From Lacticaseibacillus songhuajiangensis (lineage in GTDB: Bacteria; Bacillota; Bacilli; Lactobacillales; Lactobacillaceae), in contig NZ_RHNR01000027.1 of assembly GCF_003946025.1 (NCBI RefSeq), positions 1-37,490 of the forward strand: a stretch of DNA of 37,490 nt. The letters run 5' to 3'. Positions 19,815-28,652 of this stretch are shown piece after piece (position 1 is the first letter of the stretch; the number at the start of each line of letters is the position of its first letter). The notes beneath the pieces were generated by a model that searched no databases, had not been told where the DNA came from, and saw only the letters and a program-made list of their open reading frames with translations. Both the position numbers and the translations under genes were made by a program.

Positions 19815-20624
19815 ATGAACTTACTCTATTGTGGGGACAAGAAAATGGCAGATGGTCTGCTGATTAGCGCATTGAGCATTGCGCGGCAGACCCGGGAACC
19901 ACTACACGTATACGTTTTGAGTGCGCAGCTAGCGGGCTACAAGGCACTGGCGGAAGCGGATTTGACAACAGTGCGTGCCGCGCTCACGGCGGAAGACGCA
20001 CTGAGCACGGTGCAATTATTCGACATCACGAACTTATTCATGGCGCAACCACCACGCGCCAACATGGACACGATTTTTACGCCATACTGCATGTTGCGGC
20101 TCTACGCTGATCTCGTCCCCGAACTGCCGGACCGACTGCTTTACCTGGATACAGACGTTATTAGTAACGCCAGTCCGCGCGCCTTTTACCGTCAGAATCT
20201 GACCGACAAGGAAGTCGTCGGCGTACTCGATTACTACGGCCGCTGGTTCTTTCACAGTCAGTGGCGAGTGGCAGACTACGTGAACTCGGGGGTACTACTG
20301 CTCAACTTGGGCCTGATTCGGCAAGATGGCTTGTTCGCCCGTTGCCGGCAGATGTGTGTGGACACCAAGATGTTCATGCCTGACCAGTCGGCATTGAACA
20401 AGCTGGCAACGCGCAAAAGCATCGCGCCGCGTCGTTACAACGAGCAACGCCGTTTGCACCGCAACACCGTTTTCCAACACTTCACCACTAGCTTCCGCTT
20501 GTTCCCATGGGTGCACACGCTCACGGTTAAGCCGTGGGAGGTGGACCGGGTGCACGATGAACTGCACCTGCATGAATACGATGAACTGCTGGGCGAGTAC
20601 ACACGGCTGAAGCAGACAAACTGA
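19815..20624 (+). CDS. Family 8 glycosyltransferase (first copy)
   Basis: A 269-residue GT8-type retaining glycosyltransferase using a nucleotide sugar. Visible hallmarks are the N-terminal strand NLLYCGDKKMADGLLISALS, the metal-binding DxD in LLYLDTDV (D112, D114), and DYVNSGVLLLNLGLIR. PDQSALNKLA follows, a typical GT8 sugar-site segment. TAGGAGGT, 6 bp before ATG 19815, fixes the start, although the frame is open further upstream into the acyltransferase gene. It is cotranscribed with the flanking genes by position. The C-terminus is short compared with many bacterial GT8 enzymes and lacks a lipid-binding helix I can recognise. Donor and acceptor are unknown. Confidence 0.88.
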   Translation: MNLLYCGDKKMADGLLISALSIARQTREPLHVYVLSAQLAGYKALAEADLTTVRAALTAEDALSTVQLFDITNLFMAQPPRANMDTIFTPYCMLRLYADLVPELPDRLLYLDTDVISNASPRAFYRQNLTDKEVVGVLDYYGRWFFHSQWRVADYVNSGVLLLNLGLIRQDGLFARCRQMCVDTKMFMPDQSALNKLATRKSIAPRRYNEQRRLHRNTVFQHFTTSFRLFPWVHTLTVKPWEVDRVHDELHLHEYDELLGEYTRLKQTN

Positions 20625-20642
20625 GGAGGGGCGCAGACTGAG

Positions 20643-21138
20643 TTGCGCTCACCTGGGCAGCTCCCTACTGCACAAGACTGAAACAACCAAAATCCTAAAA
20701 GCAGGATTTCGCTGTTAACCGCCTTGTGCTCCGGAGTCTAAGCGCCCAGGTTCGCAGCCTATAGAGTCGCGCTCACCTGGGCAGACGTCTACTGCACAAG
20801 ACTAAAACAGCCAAAATCCTAAGTACGGGATTTTTGCTGTTTCAGCCTTATGCTTCGACGTCTAAACGCCCAGGTTCGCAGCCTATAGAGTCGCGCTCAC
20901 CTGGGCAGACGTCTACTGCACAAGACTAAAACAGCCAAAATCCTAAGTACGGGATTTTTGCTGTTTCAGCCTTATGCTTCGACGTCTAAACGCCCAGGTT
21001 CGCAGCCTATAGAGTCGCGCTCACCTGGGCAGACGTCTACTGCACAAGACTAAAACAGCCAAAATCCTAAGTGCGGGATTTTTGCTGTTTCAGCCTTGTG
21101 CTCCGACGTCTAAACGCCCAGGTTCGCAGCCTACAGAG
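20643..21138 (+). repeat. Four 124-bp tandem repeats, each an imperfect long hairpin
   Basis: Exactly four contiguous 124-bp units start at 20643, 20767, 20891 and 21015. Units 2 and 3 are identical, unit 4 differs from them at four positions, and unit 1 is strongly diverged. Each unit folds on itself: ACCTGGGC pairs with GCCCAGGT, AGACGTC with GACGTCT, GCACAAG with CTTGTGC (CTTATGC in units 2 and 3), AAACAGC with GCTGTTT, and AAAATCC with GGATTTT, around a TAAGTAC-type loop. In unit 2 the stem spans 20775-20875. In unit 1 the second arm pair is replaced on both sides (AGCTCC with GGAGTCT), so pairing is largely kept. The array fills the 529-bp gap between two same-strand GT8 genes. No open frame is convincing inside it. 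Confidence 0.95.
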
Positions 21139-21153
21139 AGGACAACATTTATT

Positions 21154-22092
21154 ATGACTGAACCAATTTTTTACGCTGTTGATGATGCCTATGTGCCCGC
21201 ACTCGCGGTTTCCATTCAGTCGCTCATTGCACACACGACGCCTGATAAACAGTATGCCATCGTGATTTTGAATCGCGGCTTGCACTTTGAAAATGAAGCT
21301 CGCCTGCGCAGCATGGCGACCGCGAATGTCTCCATCGAACTCGTACCCATGGCACAGCAAATTGCCGCCTGCTTGACGGACACAGGCAACAAACTGCGCG
21401 CGGATTACTTTACCCTAACAATTTATTACCGCCTGTTCATCGCGGAGATGTTCCCGCAGTACGACAAGGCACTTTATCTGGATGCTGACACTTTGCTGCG
21501 CGGCGACGTTGCGGACTTACTTGCAACCGATGTGCAGGGTAAATTGATGGCTGCGGCCGTGGACCCGCTCATTGCCAATGATCCGCTACTCGCGCGTTAT
21601 GCAGAACACAGCGTGGGCGTGCCGGCAGCTGATTACGTTAATTCTGGCGTGCTCGTGATGAATCTCAAAGCGATGCGTGACCTGGATTTTGCCAGTCACT
21701 TCACATCCCTACTCCAGATTTACAAGTTCAAGAGCATCGCGCCTGACCAGGATTACATCAACGCCATCGCCCATGACCGCTTGGTGCACATCACGTCCGA
21801 ATGGAACATGCAAGAAGAGACGCCCGATGGGGATGCCAAGTTGGTACACTACAACCTCTTTAAGAAGCCTTGGCATTATCGGGACGTACCTTACGCTGAC
21901 GAATTCTGGCAGCACGCCGCGCAGACACCTTTTAGTGACCAACTCCGCGGACAACTGGCGGCTTATAGCGCCGTGGATGTGGCGGCTGACGAAACACATA
22001 TGACGCAGATGGTGGCGCACGCTGGGGACATCACCGATGATGCGGGCAGTTTTGGCGTCATTCAGCGCACGCAAAAGGCGGTGCGGCTATGA
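21154..22092 (+). CDS. Family 8 glycosyltransferase (second copy)
   Basis: A 312-residue GT8 glycosyltransferase of the GspA/general-stress and LPS-galactosyltransferase-like type. It begins with FYAVDDAYVPALAVSIQSLI, has YYRLFIAEMFPQYDKALYLDADTL with the DxD at D110 and D112, then ADYVNSGVLVMNLKAMRD and PDQDYINAIAHDR. The HYNLFKKPW stretch near residue 230 is the typical C-terminal His-containing motif. It is more canonical and longer than the first GT8. GAGAGGA (21136-21142) lies 11 bp before ATG 21154, partly formed by the end of the last 124-bp repeat. The stop overlaps the next ATG (ATGA at 22089-22092), so translation of the two is probably coupled. Sugar and acceptor are unknown. Confidence 0.9.
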   Translation: MTEPIFYAVDDAYVPALAVSIQSLIAHTTPDKQYAIVILNRGLHFENEARLRSMATANVSIELVPMAQQIAACLTDTGNKLRADYFTLTIYYRLFIAEMFPQYDKALYLDADTLLRGDVADLLATDVQGKLMAAAVDPLIANDPLLARYAEHSVGVPAADYVNSGVLVMNLKAMRDLDFASHFTSLLQIYKFKSIAPDQDYINAIAHDRLVHITSEWNMQEETPDGDAKLVHYNLFKKPWHYRDVPYADEFWQHAAQTPFSDQLRGQLAAYSAVDVAADETHMTQMVAHAGDITDDAGSFGVIQRTQKAVRL

Positions 22093-22958
22093 CACCGGCA
22101 GACCGCTTGCTGCAGGCTGATCACCGGGCTGCGGTGCACAACATTGCGTTGGCTGCTGCGGCTGGCACCTTCAACGTGAAAGTGGAGGCGGGCGATCCGC
22201 AGCTGAGTGGGGATGCGCAAAAGGCACTGCTCACGCAGTATGCCAGCCGTCGCGCTGGCCTCACCTTTCGTTCGCAGAGTCTCAGCGCACGCGAGCTTAT
22301 GAACGTGGCGGGCCGCGTGGTGACGCGGGACGTGCGGATTAGTGGGCAAGCGCGTCTGGCCAGCATTCCAGGTGGCGCTATTGTGACGTCCAACCACTTC
22401 TCGCCACTGGAGAATCTCTTCGTACGGCGCACGGTTGCCGGCCACCGTTTGCGGATTGTGAGTCAGCTGACGAATTTTGCCATGACCGGCTTCACCGGCT
22501 ACTTCATGCGCTATGGGGACACTATTCCGGTGAGTGGTGATCGTGAGTGGTTTGGCCGCCAGTTTCCGGGAATTCTGCAGGACGCGCTGGATGCGCGCCA
22601 GTGGGTGCTGATTTATCCGGAGCAAGAGATGTGGTTTAATTACCGGAAACCGCGGCCCTTGCAGCGGGGCGCCTACTACTACGCTGCCCGCTTCGGGGTG
22701 CCGGTGGTGTCGCTGTTTGTGAGTATGTATGACACTGGCCGACCGGTTAGTGCGGACTTTAACGCGGTGCGTTATGCCGTTGAGGTGTTGCCCGTGCTGT
22801 GGCCGAAACCAGAGCTGGATGTGCGAGCGGCCAGCAAGGATTTGCAGCGGCGCGACACCGTGCAGAAGGCGGCCGCGTACGCGCGGGCGTATGGGCATGA
22901 ACCTGTGCCCGAATTTTCGCCACGCGATATTGCCGGTTGGCGGCATGACTGGTGCTAG
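22089..22958 (+). CDS. PlsC-superfamily acyltransferase, second of the operon
   Basis: A 289-residue acyltransferase of the PlsC superfamily. Motif I reads NHFSPLEN, giving H103-x4-E108 with Glu in place of the usual Asp. YPEQEMWFNYRKPRP (176-190) stands at the phosphate/substrate-binding loop, and RGAYYYAARFGVPVVSLFVSM follows as the usual hydrophobic strand. The first ~85 residues have no recognised domain. The gene overlaps the GT8 gene by four bases. The TetR gene begins 50 bp after its stop. It is different from the first acyltransferase, so the operon encodes two distinct acylation steps or two acceptors. This is inference. Confidence 0.85.
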   Translation: MTPADRLLQADHRAAVHNIALAAAAGTFNVKVEAGDPQLSGDAQKALLTQYASRRAGLTFRSQSLSARELMNVAGRVVTRDVRISGQARLASIPGGAIVTSNHFSPLENLFVRRTVAGHRLRIVSQLTNFAMTGFTGYFMRYGDTIPVSGDREWFGRQFPGILQDALDARQWVLIYPEQEMWFNYRKPRPLQRGAYYYAARFGVPVVSLFVSMYDTGRPVSADFNAVRYAVEVLPVLWPKPELDVRAASKDLQRRDTVQKAAAYARAYGHEPVPEFSPRDIAGWRHDWC

Positions 22959-23008
22959 GCTTGCTTTTCGCTCGGTAATCGCTTACTTTTGAGAGCGGGA
23001 GTTAGTGA

Positions 23009-23662
23009 ATGGGGTGTGATGAGTTGGATGAGAGTTTCGATGTTCTGGATCAAAATAGTGTCTTTGATGGTTACACGGATAAACAGCGCCGGATTCTGAG
23101 TGCTGCAATCGATGTGTTTGCGGAAAAAGGCTACGCCAATAGTAGTACGCACGAAATTGCCAAGCGGGCGGGGGCAGCTGAGGGTAATATCTTCAGCAAG
23201 TTTGGCAATAAGCAGGGCCTGCTGAGTGCGATTATTAACCCCGTCGTGCAGTTCGTCTTTCCGGCGATGGTGCGCGAGTTCGCCAGCACGCAGCTGACTC
23301 GGGAATACGCGAGTCTGCACAGCTTTATCAGTTCGATTATCATGAACCGCATGGTGCTCCTGCGTGTGAACACGAATGCCAAGGTGCTCAAAATTTTCCT
23401 GTCCGAGCTGGTTTACAGCGAAAACGTGCGGGAGCAGGTAATCGCGAACGTGCCGAGTCAATACTGGCAGGTGATGGACGCGGAACTGGATAACCTTAAG
23501 CAGCGCGGGCTGATGGTCAATTGGGATAATCACGAAATTATGCGCCTGCTGCTGATTATGGCTGGGGGGACACTCGGCAGCGTGCTGCTCTTCAAACAGG
23601 AGCTGACCGGTGATGCCGCCCAGCACCTGATTGAGGCGATTACCAAGGCGTTAACACCGTGA
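23009..23662 (+). CDS. TetR/AcrR-family transcriptional regulator
   Basis: A 217-residue regulator. Residues ~20-70 form the TetR N-terminal helix-turn-helix (DKQRRILSAAIDVFAEKGYA, STHEIAKRAGAAEGNIFSKFGNKQGLL). The rest is a helical ligand-binding and dimerisation domain I cannot assign to a subfamily. A GGGAG site lies 7 bp before ATG 23009. It is the last gene of the acyltransferase/GT8 operon and is followed by a strong terminator. The likely role is repression of that operon through the palindrome at 18995-19010, with feedback on its own gene. The inducer is unknown; in an operon like this a lipid or acyl compound is plausible. Confidence 0.93.
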   Translation: MGCDELDESFDVLDQNSVFDGYTDKQRRILSAAIDVFAEKGYANSSTHEIAKRAGAAEGNIFSKFGNKQGLLSAIINPVVQFVFPAMVREFASTQLTREYASLHSFISSIIMNRMVLLRVNTNAKVLKIFLSELVYSENVREQVIANVPSQYWQVMDAELDNLKQRGLMVNWDNHEIMRLLLIMAGGTLGSVLLFKQELTGDAAQHLIEAITKALTP

Positions 23663-23681
23663 CTGCTGATTAAACTGAAGT

Positions 23682-23740
23682 TCAAAAGGCTCTCGGAATT
23701 GCCCAACTATAAATGCTGGGTATTCCGGGAGCCTTTTTGA
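23682..23740 (+). terminator. Terminator at the end of the acyltransferase/GT8/TetR operon
   Basis: A long stem with AAAGGCTCTCGGAAT pairing to ATTCCGGGAGCCTTT (one G-T pair) is extended inside by GCCCAAC-type pairing and followed by TTTTT. A residues on the left side may let it work on both strands. Confidence 0.93.
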
Positions 23741-23905
23741 AGTTGAAAGATGGATAATTAGCATGACAGTGGCGAAATTCATATAATAATTGCAAATATA
23801 CACTTACAATGTTACTGATAATAAGAATATTGGTGAATTATAAATAACATAATACTTATCGGGTTTTCGGAAATGGTGCCGTTTGCTAAACGAACATGAC
23901 GCCCG
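23741..23905. other. AT-rich gene-free spacer
   Basis: A clearly AT-rich stretch between the operon terminator and the small gene at 23979. I see no open frame with a ribosome site. Confidence 0.5.
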
Positions 23906-23935
23906 TTGCGAGTTCGTTCGGGGTATGCTTATTCT
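23906..23935 (+). promoter_or_regulatory. Promoter candidate for the 80-aa gene
   Basis: TTGCGA (23906-23911), an 18-bp spacer and TATTCT (23930-23935), about 44 bp before the start codon. An inverted repeat CGAAC/GTTCG at about 23891-23918 overlaps the -35. Confidence 0.4.
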
Positions 23936-23978
23936 ATCAACAGGGGCAGCAGCGCCTGCCTGAAGGGTGGTGTACTTA

Positions 23979-24221
23979 ATGGAGATTTCTCTGCATAACG
24001 TTGAGTCTGTATTGCGGGCAACCAAGGAACCATTATCCGCAAGCGAGATTCTGAGCTTTTTGGGCAAAGAGGCGACGAAAGAGAACTCGTTTATTCTCGA
24101 CAGTCTCTGTAAGTATTCTGTGAATGTCAACCACCGTTACCGCGTGACGGCAAACGGAATCAGCAGTGTGTACGAATACCACGTTGATTTGGCAAACGCA
24201 AAGCAAGCTGTGCAATTATAA
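23979..24221 (+). CDS. Small hypothetical protein, possibly winged-helix (80 aa)
   Basis: An 80-residue soluble protein with no signal or membrane segment. The order of segments suggests a small winged helix: a first helix (NVESVLRATK), a PLSASEILSFLG stretch like the opening of a helix-turn-helix, a further helix (KENSFILDSLCKYS), then two strands (VNVNHRYRVTANG, SSVYEYHV). I do not recognise the family and this fold is only suggested. GGTGG (23966-23970) lies 8 bp before ATG 23979; an in-frame GTG at 23967 is the alternative. The gene ends 35 bp before a MITE-like inverted repeat that may serve as its terminator. Confidence 0.6.
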   Translation: MEISLHNVESVLRATKEPLSASEILSFLGKEATKENSFILDSLCKYSVNVNHRYRVTANGISSVYEYHVDLANAKQAVQL

Positions 24222-24255
24222 TTGTGCGTGGGTCCGAGGAGTAAGAACCCAGTAA

Positions 24256-24435
24256 TAAAAAGTGGGGCTGTGCCAAAAGGCGGTTAGCTCCCAATATACA
24301 AGCAGGCTCCGGCCGGAATCCCGAACTTAGGATTCTGGCCGGAGCCTGCTTGTATGTTAGGGAGTTGCCTTTTGGCGCGCGACCACAGTGTAATGTTCGT
24401 GCGCTAAAGACTTTTGTCACAGTCCCCGCTTTTTA
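24256..24435. repeat. MITE-like 180-bp inverted-repeat element
   Basis: The outer ends are inverted copies: AAAAAGTGGGGCTGTGCCAA on the left corresponds to AAAAAGCGGGGACTGTGACA on the reverse strand of the right end (24411-24435), both continuing into AAAG. Inside, GCCAAAAGGC (24272-24281) pairs with GCCTTTTGGC (24367-24376), and a near-perfect ~25-bp stem built on ACAAGCAGGCTCCGGCCGGA surrounds a CGAACTTA loop near 24316-24335. The element encodes nothing. It sits between two convergent genes and may end transcription from both sides. The left-end motif occurs again near 28653. Confidence 0.8.
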
Positions 24436-24442
24436 CGTTCAA

Positions 24443-26007
24443 TTATGCTTGCGGTGCAGTCGCGGCAGACTTCTGATCGGCAATCGTCATTATCCGGCGC
24501 ATCAGCGCGGGCATCTCGTTAATGTCGTGCTCGGGGTTCCAGTAAAGGACGTGTTCGCGCGCGGCGTTGGAACGCAGCCGCTCGGCAGTCGTGAAGTCAC
24601 CCGTCATTTCTGCAATCATCGGGTCGATGCTGGTCGAAGCGGTGATGATAATGTCCGCTTCGCTCTGCGAACTGTCGGGCAAAAGGCTAATGACGCCAGT
24701 CGTGGTCAGCAGATTCATCAAGTCCACGATGTCTGAATCAAGGAATTCGAGTTCCAGACGTACCAGCACTTGCGGCCGGGGGGCGTATTCGTTGAGCACC
24801 GGCAGCATCACCGTGAGCAGTGTGCGCGCAATCTCCGGCAGGAAGCGACTAAAGACATGTGTCGGTTCACGGGTGGGGATGGTGCGGATGTAGTCACTGA
24901 TGACGTCCGTCAACTTCTGCCGGGAACGCAAGGCCTCTTCATCCGCACTTTCAATGCGGTTAACCGTGGTGAAACGCCCACCCACAATGTAGTAGGTGTA
25001 AACGACCCGGTAGAGGTTGGTAATGACTGTTTGGTTGGCATTCAGGTAGGCACGCGCCAGTGGTGTCATCTGCGCTTGGACTGCCTTGATGACGCCTTGT
25101 ACCAGCTGGGTGACGGGAGTGCTCCGGTCCTCAAAGAACTTGCGGACGTACTGTTGAAGTTTCGTGTCCTGAGCTGAATAGTTGAGTCGCGAGACTGAAT
25201 TGAAAATCACGTACTTGGATTCGGCATTCAGTTGGTGCGGCGCTAACTTCGGGAAGTTCTCGCTGTTGAAGATCGGAATTTCCGGAATTTTGTCCGTATG
25301 CATCACGTTAAACGCACTGCTCGGGGTGAAGAAGTGGCGGCAGTTAATGCGCATGACCTGCAGGCCCAAAACAATGCGCTCGCGGCTGGTCACGAATGCA
25401 GTTTGCTGAAAATGTTGCCACTCACGCCATTGGTGGAGCGCTTCACACATGCTGGTGATTTTGGCCTCAGACACGCCGCGCAGGGGCCAAGTCTTGCCGT
25501 TGTACAGATCAGTGTAAATCGACTCCAAGAAGATGCGAATTGAGAGCTCGTTGCCGGTAAGCGTCCAGTTGCGAATGTCTAGGACTACGCCCTGGCTGAC
25601 TAGGTATTCCCGGAAGGGTTCAATCTTGCGGCGCATGGTGGAGACGCTCACGCCTTGTTTCTTGGCGAATTCAGCCATGTTGAGCGTCTCGCCCTGGAAA
25701 ATTTGGTCGTAAAACTCGAAGGTGGCGGACTCGCAGAGCAGGTAGTAACGGTAATCCTCGGTCGCAATGCCGACGGAGACACGCGAAAGTCGGTCGCAGC
25801 AGCCGCCGCATCGTTGCCGAGTTGTGTCTGCATCGCCTGCAGGTCACTAATCATCGACTCAGTGGCATGTTGCGCTTTGGAATAGGAACTATTCATCGCT
25901 TTAGCAATCTGGGCGACAGTGATGGATTGCGTGCTGCGTTCGTTCAGGTACTTGAACACGTTGTATTTGGTTGCCGTGGTGCCTTCCAGAAAGAAACGTT
26001 CGTACAT
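24443..26007 (-). pseudogene. Mga/AtxA-type virulence-style regulator, frameshifted
   Basis: Two overlapping reading frames together form one Mga-family regulator of about 520 residues. The first frame (26007 down to 25648) starts with ATG behind AGGAGGTG (26013-26020) and holds the first helix-turn-helix (ITVAQIAKAMNSSYSKAQHA). The second frame (ATG at 25678, but open upstream to 25843) carries on with VGIATEDYRYYLL, a second helix-turn-helix (LNMAEFAKKQGVSVSTMRRK), a PRD-like helical middle and an EIIB-like C-terminus. To join them about 25780-25800 a single base must be restored, so the sequence appears to have lost one base in a GCG/GCT-rich stretch. A sequencing error would look the same. 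As written, the protein would end in unrelated residues and be inactive. The second frame lacks its own ribosome site in a good position. Target genes are unknown. Confidence 0.8.
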
Positions 26008-26101
26008 CTTCTCACCTCCTGCTGACGAATAAGACAGGTATGAGCCAGCCGCCGGTTATTTTGGTGACGTGGTTCGACTAACACTTTCACTCTTAATAGT
26101 A

Positions 26102-26129
26102 ATTGTAGCATTCCTGTGTGTGCGTTCAA
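26102..26129 (-). promoter_or_regulatory. Promoter of the Mga-type regulator
   Basis: On the minus strand, TTGAAC (26129-26124), a 16-bp spacer ending in TGC, and TACAAT (26107-26102). The TGC directly before TACAAT adds an extended -10. It lies about 95 bp upstream of the ATG, so the promoter appears intact although the coding frame is broken. Confidence 0.75.
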
Positions 26130-26465
26130 TTTCGAAAAGATCTGTTGATTATTTATCTTGTTAACTTAAGTTCCATTTAATCATAGCAATAAGTTTGCAT
26201 ACTCGCAACAAAAAGTGTGCGCAAAAGGACTCAACGACGCAGAATTTGCCCAATTACGGGCGATTAGCCAACTTTTCAATCTCCAATCGCTTTTTATTAA
26301 TTAAACGATTAGATTTGCATATTACTGTTATGCTGGAATCTTCCTTGCTAGTCACGCTGAATCTAGCGTCGTTTCTGTTATTGCCAAACTGCCGGGAGTG
26401 GTGTTTTTATATTGGTGGTCGAGCATATGCAGTGTCTGCTGCAGCGTTGCGTTTATAGACAAACA
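26130..26465. other. Intergenic stretch without a supported gene
   Basis: An AT-rich left part and a less biased right part. An 87-codon plus-strand frame (26195-26458) has no ribosome site and an amino-acid mix unlike a real protein, so I do not call it. Confidence 0.5.
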
Positions 26466-26502
26466 CAGACCCCACCGCACAAAAATCGTGTGGTGGGGTC
26501 TG
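26466..26502 (-). terminator. Terminator of clpL
   Basis: A 15-bp stem (CAGACCCCACCGCAC / GTGTGGTGGGGTCTG, one mismatched or wobble pair) with an AAAAATC loop lies just after the clpL stop on the minus strand. The following T tract is short (TGTTTG). Confidence 0.75.
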
Positions 26503-26509
26503 CATTCGT

Positions 26510-28630
26510 TTACTTAGCAGCGTCAGTGCCACTGATGACAATCTGGTCATCAACCAGGTCAGCCTGCAACTGCTTGTCGTCCAGGTGATCCAGGTAGTAG
26601 TCGGTCACCTTGTCGCGGATGTTGCGTTCGATGACCCGACGCAATGGCCGTGCGCCCATGGCTTCGTCGTAACCCTGCTCAATGAGCCATGCCTTGGCGT
26701 CGCTGGAGACCGTCAGGCTAATGTCTTTCTTTGCAAGGGTGCGGTTAACGTCCGTGAGCATCAGGTCAACAATTTTGCCCAAATCATCCTTGGTCAGGTG
26801 GCTGAATTCCACAATACCGTTGAAACGGTTGAGGAATTCGGGACGGAAGAATGGGGCCAAGCGGGTCATGAGATCGAGGTCCTTATCTTCCTTGCCAGTG
26901 ATGGCTTCGTTGCCGAAACCAGCGTTACTGGTGGCGATGACGACCGTGTTCTTGAAGTCGACCACGTTGCCCTGGCCATCAGTCAGACGGCCATCGTCCA
27001 GAACCTGGAGCAGGAGTGTGAGGACCTGCGGGTCGGCCTTTTCGATTTCATCCAGCAGGACGATGGAGTACGGGTTGCGGCGAACTTGTTCCGTCAGCGT
27101 GTTACTGTTGTCGTCGTAGCCCACGTAGCCGGCGGTGGTCCCAATGAGCTTGGAAACCGCGGTGCGGTCGGAGTATTCAGACATGTCCAGCCGGATGATG
27201 GAATCCTTGTTGCCAAACAGGTCGAGGGCGAGCTGCTTAGCCAGTTCGGTCTTCCCGACCCCAGTTGGCCCGACAAAGAGGAAGCTCCCGATTGGGCGAC
27301 TGCCTTCGTCAAAGCCGGCCCGGTTGCGGCGGATGGCCCGAGCGACCATTTCGACCGCTTCATCCTGGCCAATAACCTTGCCCTTCAGTCGGTCGGCGAT
27401 GCCCTTTAAGTGCTCGATGTCAGACGCCCCCATCTGGGCAACCGGAATCCCGGTCAAGCGTTCAACGGCCTGCGCAACGTCGTCCTTAGTGGCAACGACG
27501 ATTTCCTGCTTGTCGTCAGCGCTCTTGAGCTGAGTTTGCACGTCATCGAGCTGCTTCTTAAGTGTCGCGGCCTTTTCAAAATCTTCGGCTTTAGCAGCTT
27601 CGTCCTTAGCCTTGCTCAATTCGCTGGCCTTTTGTTCAAGGGCGGCGCGGTCGTGAGCGGGGTGCTTAGCGGCTAAGTGGGCGGCGGTCATGTCCAGCAG
27701 GTCGATGGCCTTGTCGGGCAGACTGCGCTGCGGAATGTACTGGGTGGAGTAGTCGACAGCGGCGTGCAAAACGTCATCTGGCAACTGCACGTTGTGGTGC
27801 TTTTCGTAAAGCCCCTTGATGCCCTGGAGAATTTTGAACGTGTCCTCTGGGCTGGGTTCGTTGATGGTAACGTCGTTGAAGCGGCGGGCGAGGGCGGCGT
27901 TCTTCATGATGGTGTTGCGGTATTCATCCTGGGTGGTGGCACCGATGACGGTGAGTTCACCACGGGAAAGGGCAGGCTTGATGATGTCAGCCAGGCCCTT
28001 GCTGCCGTCTTCACCACCAGCGGCACCAGCGCCGAGTATCTGGTGGATCTCATCGAAGAACAGAATGACGTTGCCAGCCGCCTTTACTTCCTTGACCAGG
28101 TTCTGGATGTTCTGTTCGAAAGAACCCCGGTACTGGGTACCGGCTTCCAGGTTGGCGAGGTCGATGGAGTAAATCTGCTTGCCGCGGATGGCTTCCGGAA
28201 CATCGCCAGCGACAATTGCCTGCGCGAGTCCTTCGACCACCGCGGTCTTCCCAACCCCGGCGTCCCCGACGAGGATGGGGTTGTTCTTGGTCCGCCGACT
28301 GAGAATCTCGGCGGTTTCCTGGATTTCCTTATCGCGACCAATCACGGGGTCGAGCATCCCGGCTTCAGCTTCAGCCGTCAAATTACGGCCGAGCTTCTCG
28401 AGAATACCGCCTTTCTTGACTGCAGCGTTCTCGCCGTTGTCGACGGGAATCTCCTTGCCACCATCTGCGGGCAACTTGCCGGTTGCCCGGTACTGGGCGA
28501 ATTCATCGGCAGTCAGTTCGTGGCCGTTCACGACGTAGCGGGCACTTTCACCGCTACCCATGTGCTGCATCATCGCGTTCAGAAAATCATCCATATCATT
28601 GTTAAAAAACGAGTCGTTGTAACTTGCCAT
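26510..28630 (-). CDS. clpL: ClpL ATP-dependent Clp protease/chaperone subunit
   Basis: A 706-residue HSP100 ATPase of the ClpL type, a stress disaggregase of lactic acid bacteria. The short N-terminus ([20 protein letters not shown]) and a [19 protein letters not shown] stretch are ClpL features; the usual Clp-N double repeat is absent. The first AAA module has Walker A GDAGVGKT (122-129) and Walker [10 protein letters not shown] short coiled middle region follows ([20 protein letters not shown]). The second module has Walker A GPTGVGKT (454-461), Walker [10 protein letters not shown] and a C-terminal [11 protein letters not shown]. No ClpP-docking loop is obvious. AGGAGG lies just before the ATG. 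It is transcribed from a promoter overlapped by a perfect CIRCE, so HrcA control is expected. Confidence 0.96.
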   Translation of the reverse strand: MASYNDSFFNNDMDDFLNAMMQHMGSGESARYVVNGHELTADEFAQYRATGKLPADGGKEIPVDNGENAAVKKGGILEKLGRNLTAEAEAGMLDPVIGRDKEIQETAEILSRRTKNNPILVGDAGVGKTAVVEGLAQAIVAGDVPEAIRGKQIYSIDLANLEAGTQYRGSFEQNIQNLVKEVKAAGNVILFFDEIHQILGAGAAGGEDGSKGLADIIKPALSRGELTVIGATTQDEYRNTIMKNAALARRFNDVTINEPSPEDTFKILQGIKGLYEKHHNVQLPDDVLHAAVDYSTQYIPQRSLPDKAIDLLDMTAAHLAAKHPAHDRAALEQKASELSKAKDEAAKAEDFEKAATLKKQLDDVQTQLKSADDKQEIVVATKDDVAQAVERLTGIPVAQMGASDIEHLKGIADRLKGKVIGQDEAVEMVARAIRRNRAGFDEGSRPIGSFLFVGPTGVGKTELAKQLALDLFGNKDSIIRLDMSEYSDRTAVSKLIGTTAGYVGYDDNSNTLTEQVRRNPYSIVLLDEIEKADPQVLTLLLQVLDDGRLTDGQGNVVDFKNTVVIATSNAGFGNEAITGKEDKDLDLMTRLAPFFRPEFLNRFNGIVEFSHLTKDDLGKIVDLMLTDVNRTLAKKDISLTVSSDAKAWLIEQGYDEAMGARPLRRVIERNIRDKVTDYYLDHLDDKQLQADLVDDQIVISGTDAAK

Positions 28631-28652
28631 TGCGTTATCCTCCTATTTTGCC

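Noticed and set aside
20643..21138. CRISPR array
   Set aside because: Units are 124 bp and directly contiguous with no variable spacers, and no cas genes are near.
25770..25845. Programmed -1 frameshift in the Mga-type gene
   Set aside because: No slippery heptamer or obvious downstream pseudoknot; a lost base is simpler.
26195..26458. 87-codon plus-strand frame before clpL
   Set aside because: No ribosome site, no recognisable domain, and an odd residue mix.
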